Shown: in pieces, positions 43,422 through 52,134 of the stretch
Layout: each line of letters begins with the position of its first letter
Numbering within the stretch: the stretch's first letter is position 1
DNA from: Nocardioides perillae
GTDB taxonomy: Bacteria; Actinomycetota; Actinomycetes; Propionibacteriales; Nocardioidaceae
Length of the DNA: 64,000 nucleotides
Reading direction: 5' to 3'
Assembly: GCF_013409425.1 (NCBI RefSeq)
Contig: NZ_JACCAC010000001.1
Span: 2,914,001 to 2,978,000 of the forward strand
Position numbers and translations under genes: made by a program
The notes under the pieces: model-generated
Told to the model about the DNA's origin: nothing
Databases searched by the model: none
Seen by the model: the letters and a program-made list of their open reading frames with translations, nothing else

Positions 43422-44075
43422 GTGACCAGCTCCCCCAGCAGCCGACCCGCCGGCCGCACCGCCCGCCGCAGCCCCGCCACCGACGTGGCGCTGATCGCCG
43501 GCTTCGCCGCCCTCGTCGCGGTCTGCGCGATCCTGCCCGCCATCAAGGTGGGCGCGGGCCTCGTGCCGATCACGCTGCAGACCTTCGCGGTGCTGCTCGC
43601 CGGCGCGGTGCTCGGGCCCGTGCGCGGCTTCCTCGCCGTCGCGCTCTACGTCGTCGTCGGCGCCGCCGGTCTGCCGGTCTTCTCCGGCGGCGCGGCCGGG
43701 CTCGGCGTGCTGGCCGGCCCGACGGCGGGCTACCTCCTCGGCTTCCCGCTGGCCGCCGGCCTGTGCGGCCTGCTGGTCTCGCGGCTGCCCCGGCGCAAGC
43801 TGGCCAGCGTGCCGTTGGTCTTCGCCGCGGGACTGGTGAGCTCGGCGCTGTTCATCCACACGCTCGGGATGGCCGGCCTCGTGCTGCGTGCCGACCTCAC
43901 GTGGGCGCAGGCCTTCGACGTCGACAAGGTCTTCTGGATCGGCGACGTCCTGAAGAACGTCGCGATGGCGCTGGTGGCGACCGCGGTGCACCGCGCCTTC
44001 CCCGACCTGCTCGGGCGCCGCGCCCCGGCCACGAGCGCGACCCCCGCCACCGCACCCGCCGGGTCGGCGTCCTGA
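43422..44075 (+). CDS. bioY: Biotin transporter BioY (ECF substrate-binding component)
   Basis: 217 residues, about six transmembrane helices. Signature segments: VPITLQTFAVLLAGAVLGP, ALYVVVGAAGLPVFSGG and AGPTAGYLLGFPLAAGLCG, all diagnostic of BioY. The final helix region contains FWIGDVLKNVAMALVATAVH. First gene of bioY-bioM-bioN. Confidence 0.95.
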   Translation: MTSSPSSRPAGRTARRSPATDVALIAGFAALVAVCAILPAIKVGAGLVPITLQTFAVLLAGAVLGPVRGFLAVALYVVVGAAGLPVFSGGAAGLGVLAGPTAGYLLGFPLAAGLCGLLVSRLPRRKLASVPLVFAAGLVSSALFIHTLGMAGLVLRADLTWAQAFDVDKVFWIGDVLKNVAMALVATAVHRAFPDLLGRRAPATSATPATAPAGSAS

Positions 44076-44767
44076 CCTCGGACGGGATCCGGCTGAAGGC
44101 GGTCACCGTCCGGCTCCCGACGGCCGACGGCGACGTGGCGGTGCTGCACGAGACGTCGCTGCACCTGACCGAGCGCAGCACGGCGCTCGTCGGCCCCAAC
44201 GGCTCGGGGAAGTCGACCCTGGCCCGCCTCGTCAACGGCCTCGTGACGGCCACGACGGGACGGGTGCTGGTCGACGGCCTCGACGTCGCCCGCGAGGGCG
44301 CCGAGGTGCGCCGGCGCGTCGGCTTCGTCTTCACCGACCCCGCAGCGCAGCTCGTGATGCCCACGGCGGTGGAGGACGTCGCCCTCTCCCTGCGCCGGCG
44401 CCACCGCGACCGCGCACAGCGGCGCGCGGCCGCCGAGGCCGTGCTCGCCGCCCACGGCCTCGCGGGGCTCGGCGACCGCAGCGTGCACTCCCTCTCCGGC
44501 GGCCAGCGGCAACTGCTGGCCCTGGCCGGCGTGCTGGCGACCGACCCGTCGGTGCTGGTGGCCGACGAGCCGACGACGCTGCTCGACCTCGGCAACGCGC
44601 GCCGCGTCGGCGACCTGCTGCTCGGGCTGCCGCAGCAGCTCGTGCTGGTCACGCACGACCTCGACCTCGCCGCCCGCTGCGAGCGCGCACTGCTCGTCGA
44701 CGCCGGCCGCGTGGTCGCCGACGGCGCGGCGCCCGACGTCGTCGCGCACTACCGGGCCACCGCGTGA
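44072..44767 (+). CDS. bioM: Biotin ECF transporter ATPase BioM
   Basis: About 231 residues. Walker A is LVGPNGSGKSTLARLVNGL, the Q-loop region is FVFTDPAAQLVMPTAVED, the signature is HSLSGGQRQLLALAGVLA, Walker B is VLVADEPTTLLDLGN and the H-loop is LVLVTHDLDLAARC. No ATG, GTG or TTG precedes the first strand in a sensible position; CTG at 44072 overlaps the bioY stop as CTGA and is my preferred start. The stop overlaps bioN by four bases. Confidence 0.92.
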   Translation: MTSDGIRLKAVTVRLPTADGDVAVLHETSLHLTERSTALVGPNGSGKSTLARLVNGLVTATTGRVLVDGLDVAREGAEVRRRVGFVFTDPAAQLVMPTAVEDVALSLRRRHRDRAQRRAAAEAVLAAHGLAGLGDRSVHSLSGGQRQLLALAGVLATDPSVLVADEPTTLLDLGNARRVGDLLLGLPQQLVLVTHDLDLAARCERALLVDAGRVVADGAAPDVVAHYRATA

Positions 44768-45375
44768 GCGCGAGCCTCCTCGGCGCCTACCGCCCCGGCA
44801 CCACCTGGCTGCACCGGCTGAGCGCCGGGTCCAAGCTGGCGGCACTGCTCGTCGGTGGCACGGCCGTGGTCGTGGCCCGCGGCCCGCTCGTCGCCCTGGT
44901 CGCCCTCGCGGTCGCGGTGGTGCTCTTCGTGGCCAGCGGCGCCGGCCTGCGCCGCGCGCTCACCACCCTGCGCGGGCTGCTGGTCGTGGTGGTCCTCCTC
45001 GGCGCCTTCCAGTGGTGGCAGCACGGGTGGGTGCGCGCGGTCGAGCCGGTCGCCGAGCTGCTGGCGCTCGTGCTGGCCGCGACCGTCCTGACCGTCACCA
45101 CCCCGGTCGACGAGGTGCTCGACGTCGTCGGCCGAGCGGCGCGGCCCCTGCGCCACGTCGGCCTCGACCCGGCGATGGTCGGCCTCGCCTTCGCGCTCGT
45201 GGTGCGGGGCATCCCCACCACCCTCGACCTCGCCGAGCAGACCCGCGACGCCGCTCGCGCGCGCGGCCTCGCCCGCGACCCGCGCGCCCGACTCGTGCCC
45301 CTGGTGCTCCGCGTGGTGGCCCACGCCCGCCACACCGGCGACGCCCTGCACGCCCGCGGCATCGGCGACGACTGA
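44764..45375 (+). CDS. bioN: Biotin ECF transporter transmembrane protein BioN
   Basis: 203 residues. T-component with helices AALLVGGTAVVVARGPLVAL, ALVALAVAVVLFVASGA and LLALVLAATVLTVTTP, and the coupling motif ARARGLARDPRARLVPLVL (A-R-G type) near the C-terminus. Completes a group I ECF transporter dedicated to biotin. GTG start overlaps bioM. Confidence 0.93.
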   Translation: MSASLLGAYRPGTTWLHRLSAGSKLAALLVGGTAVVVARGPLVALVALAVAVVLFVASGAGLRRALTTLRGLLVVVVLLGAFQWWQHGWVRAVEPVAELLALVLAATVLTVTTPVDEVLDVVGRAARPLRHVGLDPAMVGLAFALVVRGIPTTLDLAEQTRDAARARGLARDPRARLVPLVLRVVAHARHTGDALHARGIGDD

Positions 45376-45379
45376 GCCG

Positions 45380-46831
45380 TCACCAACCGGGCGGGTGCAC
45401 CTCGCCCCACGCCGGCCCGCGCGTCGCCGCGTCGGCCTCGAGCTGAGCGGCGACGCCGAGCAGCAGCTCCTCCTCCGCAGGCCGACCCGCCAGCATCACG
45501 CCGACCGGGAGACCCGCGCCCCGCGCGCCGCCCGTCCACCCCCACGGCAGCGAGACCGCGGGCGAGCCCGTGACGTTCCACGAGGAAGTGAAGGGGGTGA
45601 AGGCCTTCTGCGCCGCGAAGTCGGCCGCCGGGTCCGCGTCGTCGCGGATCGCCCCGACCGGCAGCGGCGGCGAGGCGAGCGTCGGCGTCAGCACCACGTC
45701 GTACGCCGCCAGCGCGGTCAGCGCGACCGCCGCGTGCCGTCGCACCGCACCGACCGCACGACCGAAGTCGGGCCCGCTGACCGCCTCGCCGCGTGCCCGC
45801 AGCCAGCGCGTGAGCGGGCGCAGGAGGTGCTCCTGGCCGGCCGGCACCGGCGGCAGCGCGGTGAGCACCGCCCAGCAGGTCTCGAAGTCCGCGACGGCCG
45901 CGCGCGGCAGCGGCACCGGCACGTCGACGACGTCGTGGCCGAGCGCCGCGAGCCGCGCCGAGACGTCCTCCCACGCGGCGAGGCAGGCCGGGTCGACCAC
46001 GGTGTCGGTGATGACCGGCTCGGCGAAGCGGGCCACCCGCAGCCGCCGGGGCTCGCGGTCGCAGGCGTCGAGGAAGCGGCCGCTCGGCGGCGGCGCCCAG
46101 GACGGGTCGCCCGGCAGCCGACCGGCCAGCACGTCGAGCAGCGCGGCGGCGTCGCGCACCGTTCGGGCGATCGGCCCGGGGGTGGCCAGGCCGACGGGGT
46201 CGCCGTAGGCCGGCGCCCCGGAGACCCTCCCGCGCGACGGCTTGAGCCCGACCAGGGCGCAGCAGGAGGCCGGGATGCGGATCGACCCGCCGCCGTCCGA
46301 CCCGGGTGCCAGCGGCAGCAGGCCCGCGGCGACCGCGGCGGCGGCGCCGCCCGACGACCCACCGGCCATCCGGGCGGGGTCGTAGGGGGTGACCGACGGC
46401 GGGTGTCCCTCCGGCTCGGTGTAGCAGGGCGAGCCCAGCTCCGGCGTCGCGGTCTTGCCCAGGCTCACCAGCCCGCCCGCCTCCAGGGCGTGCACGACCG
46501 CGTCGGACTCCGTGGGCACGTGGTCGGCCCACACCGGCGAGCCGTAGGCCGTGCGCACGCCCGCGGTCGGGTGGAGGTCCTTCACCGCGGTCGGCACGCC
46601 CCACAGCGGGCCCGCGTCGGCGGGCCGCGCCCCCAGGGCTCGGGCTGCGTCCAGCGCCCGGTCGGGGGTGAGCGTGACGAACGCGCCGACCGCGTCGCGG
46701 TCGGCGCGTCCGAGGAAGTGCTCGACGAGCTCGACGGGGCTCACCCCGCCCGCGGCGACCAGGGCGCCGAGGTCGAGCGCGGTCAGGTCGTGCAGGTCGG
46801 GCCGGCCGGGCGGGTCGTCAGGGGCGGGCAC
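45380..46831 (-). CDS. Amidase signature family hydrolase
   Basis: 483 residues. The amidase signature runs [20 protein letters not shown] and [20 protein letters not shown]; the catalytic Ser-cisSer-Lys triad is complete (Lys in [12 protein letters not shown], Ser in GSIRIP and MAGGSSGG). It is not the GatA of tRNA-dependent amidation, lacking gatB/C neighbours. Substrate unknown. Convergent with bioN. Confidence 0.9.
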   Translation of the reverse strand: MPAPDDPPGRPDLHDLTALDLGALVAAGGVSPVELVEHFLGRADRDAVGAFVTLTPDRALDAARALGARPADAGPLWGVPTAVKDLHPTAGVRTAYGSPVWADHVPTESDAVVHALEAGGLVSLGKTATPELGSPCYTEPEGHPPSVTPYDPARMAGGSSGGAAAAVAAGLLPLAPGSDGGGSIRIPASCCALVGLKPSRGRVSGAPAYGDPVGLATPGPIARTVRDAAALLDVLAGRLPGDPSWAPPPSGRFLDACDREPRRLRVARFAEPVITDTVVDPACLAAWEDVSARLAALGHDVVDVPVPLPRAAVADFETCWAVLTALPPVPAGQEHLLRPLTRWLRARGEAVSGPDFGRAVGAVRRHAAVALTALAAYDVVLTPTLASPPLPVGAIRDDADPAADFAAQKAFTPFTSSWNVTGSPAVSLPWGWTGGARGAGLPVGVMLAGRPAEEELLLGVAAQLEADAATRGPAWGEVHPPGW

Positions 46832-46847
46832 CCCGTCACGCTAGCGC

Positions 46848-47399
46848 TCAGGCGGCGGCCACCTGCGGCTCGGACTCCACGAGGGTGCGCAACGCCGCGC
46901 GCAGCTTGTCGCGCACGCCTTCGTCGGTCAGCACGTCGACCTCGAGCGCCGACTGCGACACGGTCGCGTCGGCGACCACGACGGCACCGGCGACGCCCGC
47001 GGAACGGCGCGCGTCCTCGTGCGCCCACTTCCCGCCGTACGGCGTGGGGGTCGCGCCGACGACGGCGAACGGCTTGCCCACGAGGGCGCCCTGGCCGTAG
47101 GGCCGGGAGAGCCAGTCGATCGCGTTGTTGAGCACGGCCGGCATGGTGCCGTTGTACTCCGGGGTCACGGCGAGCACGCGGTCCGCAGCCGCCACCCGCG
47201 CCCGGAGCTCGGTCGCGGCGGCGGGCACGGAGCCCTCGACGTCGACGTCCTCGTTGTAGAACGGCAGCGCGTCGAGCCCGTCGACGAGCTCGACGACGGT
47301 GCCCTCGGGCGCGAGGTCGGGCAGCAGGGCGGCGAGACGACGGTTCAGCGAGCCGGCGCGGAGGCTGCCGACGAGGACGGCGACACGGGTCTGCGACAT
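46848..47399 (-). CDS. NADPH-dependent FMN reductase / quinone reductase
   Basis: 183 residues, flavodoxin-like fold. VAVLVGSLRAGSLNRRLAAL is the FMN phosphate loop, TPEYNGTMPAVLNNAIDWLSR the flavin-contacting segment and FAVVGATPTPYGGKWA another. Belongs to the NAD(P)H:quinone/azo-reductase-like group. Divergent from a TetR gene with a perfect palindrome between, so it is probably induced by an electrophile or quinone sensed by that repressor. Confidence 0.9.
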   Translation of the reverse strand: MSQTRVAVLVGSLRAGSLNRRLAALLPDLAPEGTVVELVDGLDALPFYNEDVDVEGSVPAAATELRARVAAADRVLAVTPEYNGTMPAVLNNAIDWLSRPYGQGALVGKPFAVVGATPTPYGGKWAHEDARRSAGVAGAVVVADATVSQSALEVDVLTDEGVRDKLRAALRTLVESEPQVAAA

Positions 47400-47481
47400 G
47401 GGGTGCTCCTGAGGTGAGGTCGGGGTGCGGGGTCGGACAGGTGCTGGGGAGCAGCGCCCGAGGGCGCCGCACTCCGGACCG

Positions 47482-47501
47482 AACCGGACCGCGGTCCGGT
47501 T
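47482..47501. promoter_or_regulatory. Perfect 20-bp palindrome, TetR operator
   Basis: AACCGGACCGCGGTCCGGTT is completely palindromic. It lies 32 bases before the TetR start and 83 before the FMN reductase start; a second GGACCGAACC half lies just upstream. Confidence 0.7.
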
Positions 47502-47532
47502 TGTTCCCGACGGTCCGTCCTAAGGTGGACCG

Positions 47533-48141
47533 GTGAGCGAGCCCACCCCGCTGCGGCTGCTCGGACCCGGTGCCAGCGCGCCCCCCGAGCGCGCCGACGC
47601 GGCCCGCAACCGCGACGCCCTGCTGGGCGCGGCGCGCGCGCTCGTCGACGAGCGCGGGGTCGGCGCCGTGACGATGGAGGCCGTCGCCGCCCGCGCCGGC
47701 GTCGGCAAGGGCACGCTCTTCCGCCGCTTCGGGAGCCGGGAGGGCCTCATGGCCGCGCTGCTCGACCGCTCGGAGGCGCAGTGGCAGGCCGACGTGATCT
47801 CGGGCCCGCCCCCGCTCGGCCCCGGGGCTCCCGCGCGCGAGCGGCTGCACGCCTTCGGCCGCTCCCGGGCGGCCACCGACCTGGCCCACGCCGACCTCGT
47901 GCGGGCCGCCGGGGCGACGCGCCAGCGCAGCTACGCGGCGTACGCCTTCACCGCGATGCACGTGCGCCTGCTGCTCACCGAGCTCGGCGTCACCGGCGAC
48001 GTGCCGCTGCTCGCGACGGCGCTGCTGGCCCCGCTGGACCCGTTCGTGCTCGACCAGCAGGTGCGCCGGGAGGGCCTGCCGCTCGAGCGGGTGCTGGCTG
48101 GGTGGGACGACCTCGTGCGCCGCGTGGTCGAGGGCGGCTGA
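47533..48141 (+). CDS. TetR-family transcriptional regulator
   Basis: 202 residues. HTH: NRDALLGAARALVDERGVGA followed by VTMEAVAARAGVGKGTLFRRF at residues about 27-70. The C-terminal domain is of the TetR helical type, ligand unknown. Start GTG just after the palindrome. Likely represses itself and the FMN reductase. Confidence 0.9.
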   Translation: MSEPTPLRLLGPGASAPPERADAARNRDALLGAARALVDERGVGAVTMEAVAARAGVGKGTLFRRFGSREGLMAALLDRSEAQWQADVISGPPPLGPGAPARERLHAFGRSRAATDLAHADLVRAAGATRQRSYAAYAFTAMHVRLLLTELGVTGDVPLLATALLAPLDPFVLDQQVRREGLPLERVLAGWDDLVRRVVEGG

Positions 48142-48153
48142 GGCGCTCGACCG

Positions 48154-48699
48154 TCAGGCCGGCAGCACCCCGAGGTGGGCGAGCGCCTGCTTGACCAGCA
48201 CCCCGCGCCCGCCCTCCATCTCGGCGAGCATGCCGGGGGCGCAGGCCTCCTCGGGCGAGAGCCAGCTCAGCTCGAGCGCGTCCTGCCGCGGCTGGCACTC
48301 CCCCGCGACCGGGACGACGAAGACCAGCGCGACGGCGTGCTGCCGCGGGTCGTGCAGCGGGGAGACGCCGGGGATGGGGAGGTACTCGGCGACCGTGAAC
48401 GGCACCGGGCTCGCGGGGATCTGCGGGAAGGCCGTGGGGCCGAGGTCCTTCTCCAGGTTGCGCACGAGCGCCCCACGGACCGACTCGCCGTGCAGCACCC
48501 GGCCGGACACGAGCGAGCGCGACATCTCGCCGGTCTCGGTGGCGCGCAGCAGCACGCCGACGTGCTCGACCGCGCCGAGCGGGTCCACCCGCACCGGCAC
48601 GGCCTCGACGTAGAGCATCGGCACCCGCGAGCGCGTCTCGGACAGCGCGTACTCCGAGAGCCAGCCGGGGTTCGGGTCAGGGGTGCGCACGGTCGCCAT
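48154..48699 (-). CDS. NUDIX-like DUF4916 protein
   Basis: 181 residues. MATVRTPDPNPGWLSEYALS, RVPMLYVEAVPVRVDPLG, LVSGRVLHGESVRGALVRNL and FTVAEYLPIPGVSPLHDPRQ match a NUDIX-fold family; the canonical GX5EX7REUXEEXGU box is degenerate (GESVRGALVRNLEKDLGP), so hydrolase activity is doubtful. Found in actinobacteria next to amino acid genes. Convergent with the TetR gene. Confidence 0.78.
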   Translation of the reverse strand: MATVRTPDPNPGWLSEYALSETRSRVPMLYVEAVPVRVDPLGAVEHVGVLLRATETGEMSRSLVSGRVLHGESVRGALVRNLEKDLGPTAFPQIPASPVPFTVAEYLPIPGVSPLHDPRQHAVALVFVVPVAGECQPRQDALELSWLSPEEACAPGMLAEMEGGRGVLVKQALAHLGVLPA

Positions 48700-48775
48700 G
48701 GCCCCATTCTCACCGCACCGGGGCCCGCGGCGCCGTCAGGGTCGTGCGCGGCGTGCCCCGGGTCGGCCGGCCGGG

Positions 48776-50380
48776 TCAGGCGCCGTGGCGCCGCAGGCCG
48801 AAGGTCAGCCCGTCGACCAGCGCGGCCCACGAGGCCTCGACGACGTTGGCGCCGACCCCGACGGTGACCCACGAGGAGGCGCCGTCGCTGGTCTCGATCA
48901 GCACCCGCGTCGTCGCGTCGGTGCCGTGGCCCTGGTCGAGGATGCGCACCTTGTAGTCGATGAGCTCGAAGGTCGCGACCTCCGGCCAGGCCTGACCGAT
49001 CGCCGCGCGCAGCGCCGCGTCCAGCGCGTTGACGGGGCCGTTGCCCTCCCCGGTCACCACGAACCGCTCGCCGCCGGCACGCAGCTTGACCGTCGCCTCG
49101 GAGACGGCCTCCTCGCCCGGGCGCGCGTGGGCGAGGGTCTCGGTGATCACGCGCCACGACTCGACCTCGAAGTACGACGGGCGGCGACCCTCGATCTCCT
49201 CGACCAGCAGCAGCTCGAAGGAGGCGTCGGCCGCCTCGAAGGTGTGCCCGCGCGACTCGAGGGCCTTGACCCGCTCGGTGACCCGACCGACGAGCGCCCG
49301 GCCCTCCGGCGAGTCGGCGTCGAGGTCGAAGCCGAGCTCGCGGCCCTTGAGCTCGATCGAGGCCCGCCCCGCCATGTCGGAGACCAGCAGCCGCATGTCG
49401 TTGCCGACGCCGAGCGGGTCGGTGTGCTGGTAGAGGTCGGGGTCGACCTTGACCGCGCTGGCGTGCAGCCCCGCCTTGTGCGCGAACGCCGAGGTGCCGA
49501 CGTAGGGCTGGCGCGAGGAGGGCGGCACGTTGGTCACCTCGGCGACCGCGTGGGCGGTGCGGGTGGCCTCGCGCAGCAGCCCGGGCGGCAGCACCTGGCG
49601 GCCCAGCTTGAGCTCCAGGTTGGCGACGACGGCGACGAGGTCGGCGTTGCCCGTGCGCTCGCCGTAGCCGTTGACGGTGCCCTGCACGTGGGTGGCGCCC
49701 GCGTCGACCGCGGCCAGCGTGTTGGCCACGGCGCAGCCGGTGTCGTTGTGGCAGTGGATGCCGACCCGCACGCCGGTCGTCTCGACGACGTCGTGCACCA
49801 CGTCGGCGACCCAGCCCGGCAGCATGCCGCCGTTGGTGTCGCACAGGGCGGCCAGCTCGGCCCCGGCCTCGGCGGCCGTCCGCAGGACCTCCAGCGCGTA
49901 GTCCCGGTCGTCGCGGTAGCCGTCGAAGAAGTGCTCGGCGTCGAGGAAGACCTGCTGGCCTTCGGCGACGAGGTGGGCGACGGTGTCGCGCACCATCGCG
50001 AGGTTCTCCTCCAGCGTGGTGCGCAGTGCCAGCTCCACGTGACGCGCGTGCGACTTGGCGACGAGCGTGACCACCCCGGCGCCGGAGTCGCGCAGGGCCG
50101 CGACGCCCGGGTCGTCCGCGGCGACCGCCCCCGCCCGACGGGTGGCGCCGAAGGCGGCGAGCCGCGCGTGGCGCAGTGAGAGCTCGGTGCGCGCACGCCG
50201 GAAGAACTCGGTGTCCTTGGGGTTGGCCCCCGGCCACCCGCCCTCGACGTAGCCGACCCCGAGGTCGTCGAGGTGCCGGGCGATCGTCAGCTTGTCGGCG
50301 ACCGACAGGCTCAGCCCCTCCTGCTGCGCGCCGTCGCGCAGGGTGGTGTCGTAGACGTGGAAGGCACCGTGCAGGTCCAT
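48776..50380 (-). CDS. cimA: (R)-citramalate synthase
   Basis: 534 residues; condenses acetyl-CoA and pyruvate in the threonine-independent route to isoleucine. HVYDTTLRDGAQQEGLSLSV and YVEGGWPGANPKDTEFFRRA are diagnostic. GIHCHNDTGCAVANTLAAVD holds the metal-binding His residues. The C-terminal LeuA-type allosteric domain includes DYKVRILDQGHGTDATTRVL. Together with leuB/leuCD (which also act on citramalate) and ilvE/ilvC, the isoleucine pathway can run from pyruvate. Confidence 0.93.
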   Translation of the reverse strand: MDLHGAFHVYDTTLRDGAQQEGLSLSVADKLTIARHLDDLGVGYVEGGWPGANPKDTEFFRRARTELSLRHARLAAFGATRRAGAVAADDPGVAALRDSGAGVVTLVAKSHARHVELALRTTLEENLAMVRDTVAHLVAEGQQVFLDAEHFFDGYRDDRDYALEVLRTAAEAGAELAALCDTNGGMLPGWVADVVHDVVETTGVRVGIHCHNDTGCAVANTLAAVDAGATHVQGTVNGYGERTGNADLVAVVANLELKLGRQVLPPGLLREATRTAHAVAEVTNVPPSSRQPYVGTSAFAHKAGLHASAVKVDPDLYQHTDPLGVGNDMRLLVSDMAGRASIELKGRELGFDLDADSPEGRALVGRVTERVKALESRGHTFEAADASFELLLVEEIEGRRPSYFEVESWRVITETLAHARPGEEAVSEATVKLRAGGERFVVTGEGNGPVNALDAALRAAIGQAWPEVATFELIDYKVRILDQGHGTDATTRVLIETSDGASSWVTVGVGANVVEASWAALVDGLTFGLRRHGA

Positions 50381-50469
50381 CGGCCCGGGCCCGTCAGCGG
50401 GCGGCGGCGCGAGGGCGGGTCAGGTGCGGCACGCGCCCACTGTGGCACCGGGGTCCACCTAGTGGGCCC

Positions 50470-52098
50470 TCATCCCAGGATCTGGGCGAGGCCGGGCAGC
50501 CCGTCGAGCGCGCCCCGGAGCGCGGTGACCGGGTCCTGGGTCGCCGGTGACCAGACCGTGCCCTGCACGGCCGCGGCCGCCCCGAGCCCCGCGGCGAGCA
50601 CGAGCGTCGCGACCAGCGCGAGCGACCAGGGGCCGGGTCGTCGCGCGAGCGTCAGCGCACCGCCGCCGACCGGCCCGCGCAGGCGGACCGCTCCCGGCCC
50701 CAGCCACAGCCCGACGGCCCCCGCGGCTCCGGCGGCGGCCAGCACCGCGGCCTCCCCGGGGGCGAAGGCGTAGGCCAGCAGCGCCCCGGCGAGCCCGATC
50801 CCCGTCGCCCAGAACAGCAGGACGAGCGTGCCCGGCAGCGACGCCACCAGGTGCCACGGTGCGCTCAGCACCCCCAGCGGCACGTCCCACCAGCGACGTC
50901 CCCGGGCCTCGCGCCGGGCCCGGCGCACGGCTCCGCCACGTGCGCCGGCCCGGACCAGCACCACCGCGGTCGAGAGCACCGCGGTCGCCATCCAGGGGTA
51001 GGACGCGAGCGCGGCGCCGACGAGGGCGGCCAGCCCGAGCAGCAGCGCTCCGGCCCGCCAGCGCTGGGCCCGCGGGGCGCGCGCGGGCACCTGGTCGGCC
51101 CAGTCCGGCCACGGACCGTCCGCCCCGTCGGTGCCGTCGCTCGCGTCAGCGACCGGCAGGACGCGGGTGGCGGCGGCCGGCACCTCGTCGACCCGGGCCG
51201 GGGGCGGGGGCACGGGCAGTGGCTCGGGGACCGTCTCGGCGGGCGGCGCGGCGGCCGCGGCCCGAGCAGGTACGTCGACCCGGCTGCGCAGCCACCCGCG
51301 GAGCTGGTCGAGGGTCGGGCGGGCGGCCGGGTCGGGGTGGAGGGCGTCGCGCAGGGCCTCGCGCAGCGGGCTCGGCACGGCGGAGAGGTCGTGCTCGCCG
51401 CGGCGCACGCGGTCCATCACCGCCACCGCGGGCCCGCGACCGAAGGGCGGCGTGCCGGTCGCCGCGAAGGCGACGGTGGCGGCCCACGAGTGCACGTCGG
51501 AGGCGGTGGTCGCGTCCTCGCCGTGGAGGACCTCGGGGGCGAGGTAGCCGGGCGTGCCGAGCAACCAGCCCGTGTGGGTCAGGCGCGGGTCGTCGGCGAC
51601 GCGCGCGAGCCCGAAGTCGATGAGGACCGGGCTGCGGCCCTCGAGCAGCACGTTGGTGGGCTTCACGTCGCGGTGCAGGACGCCGGCGCGGTGCACGTCG
51701 GCCAGCGCCTCGGCCAGGCACCAGGCCGCCCAGTCGAGGTCGGCCCCGACCAGCGGCCCCTCCTCCGCGACGTGGGCGTGCAGGGAGGGGCCCGGCACGT
51801 AGCGGGTCACGACGTACGGCACGTCACCCCACGGGTCGGCGTCGAGGACCTCGGCGACGCGCCGCGAGTGCACCCGCGAGAGCGAGGCGACCTCGCGGGC
51901 GAGGCGCTCGCGCGCCTCCTCGTCGCCGACGACGTGCGGCCGCAGCACCTTGAGCGCCACCCGGTGGCCGTCGCTGCCGCGGCGCGCCAGGTGCACCACG
52001 CCCATCCCGCCCTCGCCGAGGCGGCTGAGGACGGTGTAGTCGCCCACCTGCACCGGCCCGGGCGGCGGGCCGCCGCTGCGCAGGGGCGAGGTCGTCAC
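50470..52098 (-). CDS. Membrane Ser/Thr protein kinase
   Basis: 542 residues. Hanks-type kinase domain at about 19-270: Gly-rich loop RLGEGGMGVVHLARR, Lys50 in HRVALKVLRP, catalytic loop VLHRDVKPTNVLLEG, IDFGLARVADD and WLLGTPGYLAPEVLHGEDAT. DFG and HRD are intact. A Pro-rich juxtamembrane linker follows, then four to six helices (for example LLLGLAALVGAALASYPW, AVLAAAGAAGAVGLWLG). No PASTA repeats, so not PknB. It lies between cimA and ilvE on their strand; any link to their control is speculative. Confidence 0.92.
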   Translation of the reverse strand: MTTSPLRSGGPPPGPVQVGDYTVLSRLGEGGMGVVHLARRGSDGHRVALKVLRPHVVGDEEARERLAREVASLSRVHSRRVAEVLDADPWGDVPYVVTRYVPGPSLHAHVAEEGPLVGADLDWAAWCLAEALADVHRAGVLHRDVKPTNVLLEGRSPVLIDFGLARVADDPRLTHTGWLLGTPGYLAPEVLHGEDATTASDVHSWAATVAFAATGTPPFGRGPAVAVMDRVRRGEHDLSAVPSPLREALRDALHPDPAARPTLDQLRGWLRSRVDVPARAAAAAPPAETVPEPLPVPPPPARVDEVPAAATRVLPVADASDGTDGADGPWPDWADQVPARAPRAQRWRAGALLLGLAALVGAALASYPWMATAVLSTAVVLVRAGARGGAVRRARREARGRRWWDVPLGVLSAPWHLVASLPGTLVLLFWATGIGLAGALLAYAFAPGEAAVLAAAGAAGAVGLWLGPGAVRLRGPVGGGALTLARRPGPWSLALVATLVLAAGLGAAAAVQGTVWSPATQDPVTALRGALDGLPGLAQILG

Positions 52099-52134
52099 CT
52101 GCCCGAGGCTATCCGCCCGGGAGGACCCGGCCGC

